NCBI RefSeq assembly: GCF_003248505.1
Contig: NZ_QFOA01000147.1
Coordinates: forward strand, 1-7,207
Origin: Sphingobium sp.
GTDB taxonomy: Bacteria; Pseudomonadota; Alphaproteobacteria; Sphingomonadales; Sphingomonadaceae
Direction of reading: 5' to 3'
Length of the DNA stretch: 7,207 bases
Part shown: positions 4,431 to 7,207 of the stretch, piece after piece
How positions within the stretch are numbered: the stretch's first letter is position 1
How the letters are laid out: every line of letters begins with the position of its first letter
Notes under the pieces: generated by a model
What the model saw: the letters and a program-made list of their open reading frames with translations, nothing else
What the model was told of the DNA's origin: nothing
Databases searched by the model: none
Position numbers and translations under genes: made by a program

Positions 4431-6815
4431 TTGAAACATCTACTGTCTATCGCGTGTTCGCTGGGCTCTCTCGCCTTTGCGAACGTCGCGCATGCTCAGG
4501 AAGCGGCGCCCGCGCCGCAGAAGCCGGCTGCTTCCCGGCCGCTGAACCAGACCGATGAAATCGTCATCACCGCTCGCCGCGTTGAGGAAAGCCTTCAGTC
4601 GACGCCCGTGTCGGTCACCGCATTCAGCGGTACGGAACTGACCAAGGCCGGTATCAGGGATACCGCCGACCTCATGATCAAGACGCCCGGCGTCTATCTG
4701 GGCGGTTCCGGCGGCCGGGAGAACTCGGTGTTCCAGATCCGCGGCATGGCAAAGGCGCGCAGCGGCTTCAATTCGCCCGCCGTTGTCAGCTATTTTGCCG
4801 ACGTGCCGCAGCCGACTTTCGGCAGCAGCGTCGCGACTTACGATCTGGGCTCGGTTCAGGTTCTCAAAGGGCCGCAGGGCACCTTGTTCGGACGCAACAC
4901 CATCGGTGGCGCCGTGCTCTTCTATCCTGCAGCGCCGACCTATAAAGTGGAAGGCTATGTCCAGGGTTCCTATGGGCGCTTCAACAACGCCTCTCTGGAA
5001 GGGGCGCTGAACATTCCGATCGTCGATGGCAAGGTCGCGCTGCGTCTGGCCGGGCGTGCGGAAACGAGCGATGGCTACACCAAGAACTTGGTCAACGGCA
5101 AATATTTCGATGACACCGATTCGCGCGCTGTCCGCGCCTCGTTGCTGATCGAGCCTGCCGACGGCTTCAAGAACGTTACGATCTTCGACTATTACAAGAA
5201 TGATTATAACGGCGATTCTTTCGTCCTTCGCAATATTCGTTCCAGCAGCCCGCTGCTCGACAATCCGCTCGCCCTTCGTCCCGCGGCGCTAGCATTCCTT
5301 GCCGCGCAGCAGGCCCGCGGTGCCCGTGTCGTCGAAGCTACGGGTGAACCGCTCAACAGAAGCCGGCGCCTGGGCATCACCAACCGTACCGACATCGACA
5401 TCACCGACGATGTCGCGTTCACCAATATCTTCGGTTATCGTCGCACCGAAGTTGACTATCACGCCAATGTCGGCGGTTTCGGCTCGCTGGTTTCGGGCAA
5501 TCCTGCCCTTCGCGGTGCAGCCTTTACCGTATTTCATGCAGGCGCGATCAATAATACCGAGCAGTTCACGAACGAAGTTCAGTTCAAGGGCACGGCAGGA
5601 GCGGTCGATTGGCTGCTTGGCGGTTTCTACCTCAAGAGCAAGCCTTTCGGCCCCACCGGGACGGGTAGCAATGCGCTCACCACCAGCACGGGTTATCTGA
5701 ACACGTTCAACTACAGCTTCTACGATGAGACCAGCAAAGCGCTGTTCGGCAATGTGAACGTTCGCCTGGACAATCTGCTTGAGGGCCTGCGCGCCAATGC
5801 CGGTTTCCGCTACACGTGGGATAAGATCACCGCCTGCACCGCGACCGACACGGTCACTTTCGGTCAGGTGGAGCCGGAGGATTGCAATGCCAGCAATCCG
5901 GTGCTTCAGTTGCCCGCTACCAATAGCGTGAAGTTCAGCGCGCCTACCTGGCAGGTGGGTCTTGATTGGCAGGCGACATCCGACCTGTTCTTCTATGCTG
6001 CCACCCGGCGCGGTTATCGCGCAGGCGGCATCAACAACCCGACCTTGGGCGGAACGCTGGTCAAGTTCCAGAGCTATGGCCCGCAAAAGGTCACCGACGT
6101 CGAACTGGGCATGCGCAGCGACTGGGATCTGGCCGACAACGTCCGTTTCCGTTTCAACGTTTCCGGCTTCATCGGGTGGCACAAGAATATCGCCGCTTCC
6201 TTGACCGGCGTCCGGACGATCGTGGCTAGCTGCGTTCCCGGCGCCGCACCGCCGGTTTCGCCGGACGGCGACTGCAATGTCGCGAACGACCCCCAATCGG
6301 GCACGTTGCTGATCACGGCAGGCACGGCGCGTATCAGCGGCATCGACATTGACGGCTTCCTGAAGCTTGGCAACTTCACCCTGAACTATGGTGCCAACTT
6401 CCTCGATCCCAAATCGACCGGGTTCAGCGCCCCACCTGAACTGGCAGCCTATGTTCCTGCCAATTCGGCCATCGGCTTTGACTTTGTGGCGAAGAGAACC
6501 TTCACATTGGGCGCGGATTATGCCGTTCCCTTGGATGACGGTACTGAAATCAATGCCCATGCCGATCTGTACAAGACCAGCGATATTGCCTTCACGGACT
6601 CGTCGCTCGATGGTTACACATTGGTCAATGCACGGCTGGATTATAATAATGTATTCGGCAGCAAGGCCGATATCAGCCTGTACATGAACAATGTGTTCAA
6701 CAAGGTCTATGAACAGAGCGGTGCTTTCGACGGTCCTGGTGCCGGTTTCAAGTCGGTGATTCTGGGGCCGCCGCGCCAGTATGGCGTGCGCCTGCGCTAT
6801 CGCTTCGGTCGATAG
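4431..6815 (+). CDS. TonB-dependent outer-membrane receptor
   Basis: A 794-residue receptor that would import a specific ligand across the outer membrane using TonB-ExbBD energy. It starts at TTG and has a signal peptide, KHLLSIACSLGSLAFANVAHA, likely cut before Q23. A TonB-box-like EIVITARR lies at 43-50. The plug follows (ESLQSTPVSVTAFSGTEL; TPGVYLGGSGGRENSVFQIRG; QVLKGPQGTLFGRNTIGGA at about 143-161). The rest is a 22-strand-type beta-barrel ending PPRQYGVRLRYRFGR with the typical aromatic near the C-terminus. The mature protein has just four cysteines in two close pairs, C469/C485 and C601/C615, fitting disulfide-closed outer loops. Length is normal and no frameshift is seen. It is paralogous to the receptor fragment at 98-405. 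It begins 91 bases after the IS, on the same strand as the operon upstream. Sequence does not identify the ligand, and siderophore, terpenoid, aromatic and glycan uptake all remain possible. Confidence 0.92.
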   Translation: MKHLLSIACSLGSLAFANVAHAQEAAPAPQKPAASRPLNQTDEIVITARRVEESLQSTPVSVTAFSGTELTKAGIRDTADLMIKTPGVYLGGSGGRENSVFQIRGMAKARSGFNSPAVVSYFADVPQPTFGSSVATYDLGSVQVLKGPQGTLFGRNTIGGAVLFYPAAPTYKVEGYVQGSYGRFNNASLEGALNIPIVDGKVALRLAGRAETSDGYTKNLVNGKYFDDTDSRAVRASLLIEPADGFKNVTIFDYYKNDYNGDSFVLRNIRSSSPLLDNPLALRPAALAFLAAQQARGARVVEATGEPLNRSRRLGITNRTDIDITDDVAFTNIFGYRRTEVDYHANVGGFGSLVSGNPALRGAAFTVFHAGAINNTEQFTNEVQFKGTAGAVDWLLGGFYLKSKPFGPTGTGSNALTTSTGYLNTFNYSFYDETSKALFGNVNVRLDNLLEGLRANAGFRYTWDKITACTATDTVTFGQVEPEDCNASNPVLQLPATNSVKFSAPTWQVGLDWQATSDLFFYAATRRGYRAGGINNPTLGGTLVKFQSYGPQKVTDVELGMRSDWDLADNVRFRFNVSGFIGWHKNIAASLTGVRTIVASCVPGAAPPVSPDGDCNVANDPQSGTLLITAGTARISGIDIDGFLKLGNFTLNYGANFLDPKSTGFSAPPELAAYVPANSAIGFDFVAKRTFTLGADYAVPLDDGTEINAHADLYKTSDIAFTDSSLDGYTLVNARLDYNNVFGSKADISLYMNNVFNKVYEQSGAFDGPGAGFKSVILGPPRQYGVRLRYRFGR

Positions 6816-6822
6816 GATTGCG

Positions 6823-6854
6823 GACTGACGACCGGAAGCTTTCGGTCGCCAGTC
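6823..6854 (+). terminator. Hairpin downstream of the receptor, possible terminator
   Basis: GACTGACGACCG (6823-6834) pairs with CGGTCGCCAGTC (6843-6854), 11 of 12 positions, around the loop GAAGCTTT. It begins 7 bases after the receptor stop. No T-run follows, so termination may be Rho-assisted or the hairpin may protect the mRNA 3' end. It lies between convergent coding sequence (the receptor and the remnant at 6972-7112) and could serve both directions. Confidence 0.6.
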
Positions 6855-6971
6855 ACATCAAGGATCAGAACAAAGCCGCGGGAGATTATTCCGCGACATA
6901 TTGAATATTAAGGTCCATAATCGATGGAAAGCGCCTTACCTTTTGCGCTCGCTTGCATCAATTCCTTAAAT
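6855..6971. other. AT-richer intergenic stretch with no recognised gene
   Basis: This stretch is clearly more AT-rich than the rest of the window (for example ATATTGAATATTAAGG near 6898-6913 and TTCCTTAAATC near 6962). I see no supported coding sequence, RNA gene or operator in it. Both flanking coding sequences point into it. Confidence 0.5.
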
Positions 6972-7112
6972 CTATCTTGTCGCGCAGCCGTTAAGAAATA
7001 AGTCCACGCTTCTAAACGCCAAATCGTCTATCTCATCGGGATGGGGTGCGGTTTCCGGTTCGAGGATGACCGAGTTGGTGAAGAAGATGATCTGGGTGAA
7101 ATGCTCGGTTAG
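6972..7112 (-). pseudogene. Possible C-terminal remnant of a TetR-type regulator
   Basis: The minus strand encodes 46 residues, LTEHFTQIIFFTNSVILEPE then TAPHPDEIDDLAFRSVDLFLNGCATR and a stop. The pattern (hydrophobic helix, then DDLAFRSVDLFLNG close to the stop) resembles the last helices of TetR/AcrR-family ligand-binding domains, which often end LFLxG. No start codon is in frame: the frame continues to a stop at 7170-7172 through sequence that no longer looks like the same protein. The change falls at a TA (7110-7111). I infer a regulator gene cut there by an inserted element, or one continuing outside the window. The family assignment is weak because the DNA-binding domain is not visible. 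Confidence 0.3.
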
Positions 7113-7207
7113 AGCGGTTTTCGACCGTTCTGAATCGGTCTGGGATTCCCTTCGGACGCGATTTCTGATTCAGAATCCGTGCTGGTGAAGGAGGCCGGCA
7201 TGGATGG
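7112..7207. other. Dyad-rich right-edge sequence, possible end of another mobile element
   Basis: After TA at 7110-7111 the sequence changes character. It carries overlapping short dyads: CGGTTTTCGACCG (7115-7127), GACCG with CGGTC (7123-7127 and 7136-7140), and the odd-length palindrome TCTGATTCAGA (7164-7174). A TA junction followed by dyad-rich sequence would fit a TA-targeting element such as an IS630-type IS or a MITE, but only one end is in view. No gene is supported: a minus-strand frame from an ATG near 7201 gives only about 30 residues. Confidence 0.3.

Noticed and set aside
5289..6560. Long minus-strand open frame (423 codons) opposite the receptor
   Set aside because: It lies entirely inside the receptor coding sequence; its composition is that of a shadow frame and it has no recognisable motif or ribosome binding site.
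6908..7027. Minus-strand frame WRLEAWTYFLTAARQDRF and onward, ending near 6908
   Set aside because: It is plausible-looking but short, without a start codon, and competes with the frame ending at 6972; neither can be confirmed from this window.
1..7207. CRISPR arrays, tRNA, rRNA or riboswitches
   Set aside because: I saw no regularly spaced repeats, cloverleaf-like sequence or conserved RNA core; the only tandem repeat is the 52-bp duplication at 3061-3164.

Overview
The window looks like a high-GC alphaproteobacterium, most likely a sphingomonad (Sphingobium, Novosphingobium or Sphingopyxis type). This rests on the style of the TonB-dependent receptors (plug motif QVLKGPQGTLFGRN, C-terminus LRYRFG), codon use and the insertion sequences. 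It is inference from protein style, not a database match.

Layout, left to right. Bases 1-97 are the transposase 3' end of an IS5-family element (copy 1). It has cut a TonB-dependent receptor (TBDR) gene, of which only the last ~100 codons remain (98-405), followed by a strong hairpin terminator (416-441). Next is a tight three-gene operon on the + strand: a small protein of the limonene-1,2-epoxide hydrolase fold (514-888), a luciferase-like flavin/F420-dependent oxidoreductase (899-1921), and a SABATH-type SAM-dependent carboxyl methyltransferase (1914-2972, overlapping its neighbour by 8 nt). A second, nearly complete copy of the same IS (3017-4337) follows in inverted orientation. Its transposase (minus strand) needs a -1 frameshift and is damaged by a 52-bp tandem duplication. 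The same element appears to carry a divergent small membrane-protein gene (3904-4296) inside its terminal inverted repeats. Then comes a complete TBDR (TTG start at 4431, end 6815), a hairpin (6823-6854), an AT-richer gap, and at the right edge a likely gene remnant on the minus strand (6972-7112) that meets a dyad-rich, possibly mobile, sequence at a TA.

Taken together, without the IS copies this would have been a co-oriented locus: TBDR, epoxide-hydrolase-like protein, flavin monooxygenase-like enzyme, carboxyl methyltransferase, TBDR. The receptors would import a scarce or bulky substrate across the outer membrane. The pairing of a luciferase-like oxidoreductase with an LEH-fold protein recalls the limonene monooxygenase/epoxide hydrolase pair (LimB/LimA) of Rhodococcus, and the methyltransferase would act on a carboxylic acid. 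The substrate cannot be told from sequence. The IS copies have destroyed one receptor and separated the other from the operon.

The most unusual points are the passenger-bearing IS with perfect 17-bp ends, a transposase stop codon formed by the TA target duplication, the self-inflicted tandem duplication in the transposase, and the LEH / luciferase-like / SABATH gene trio.
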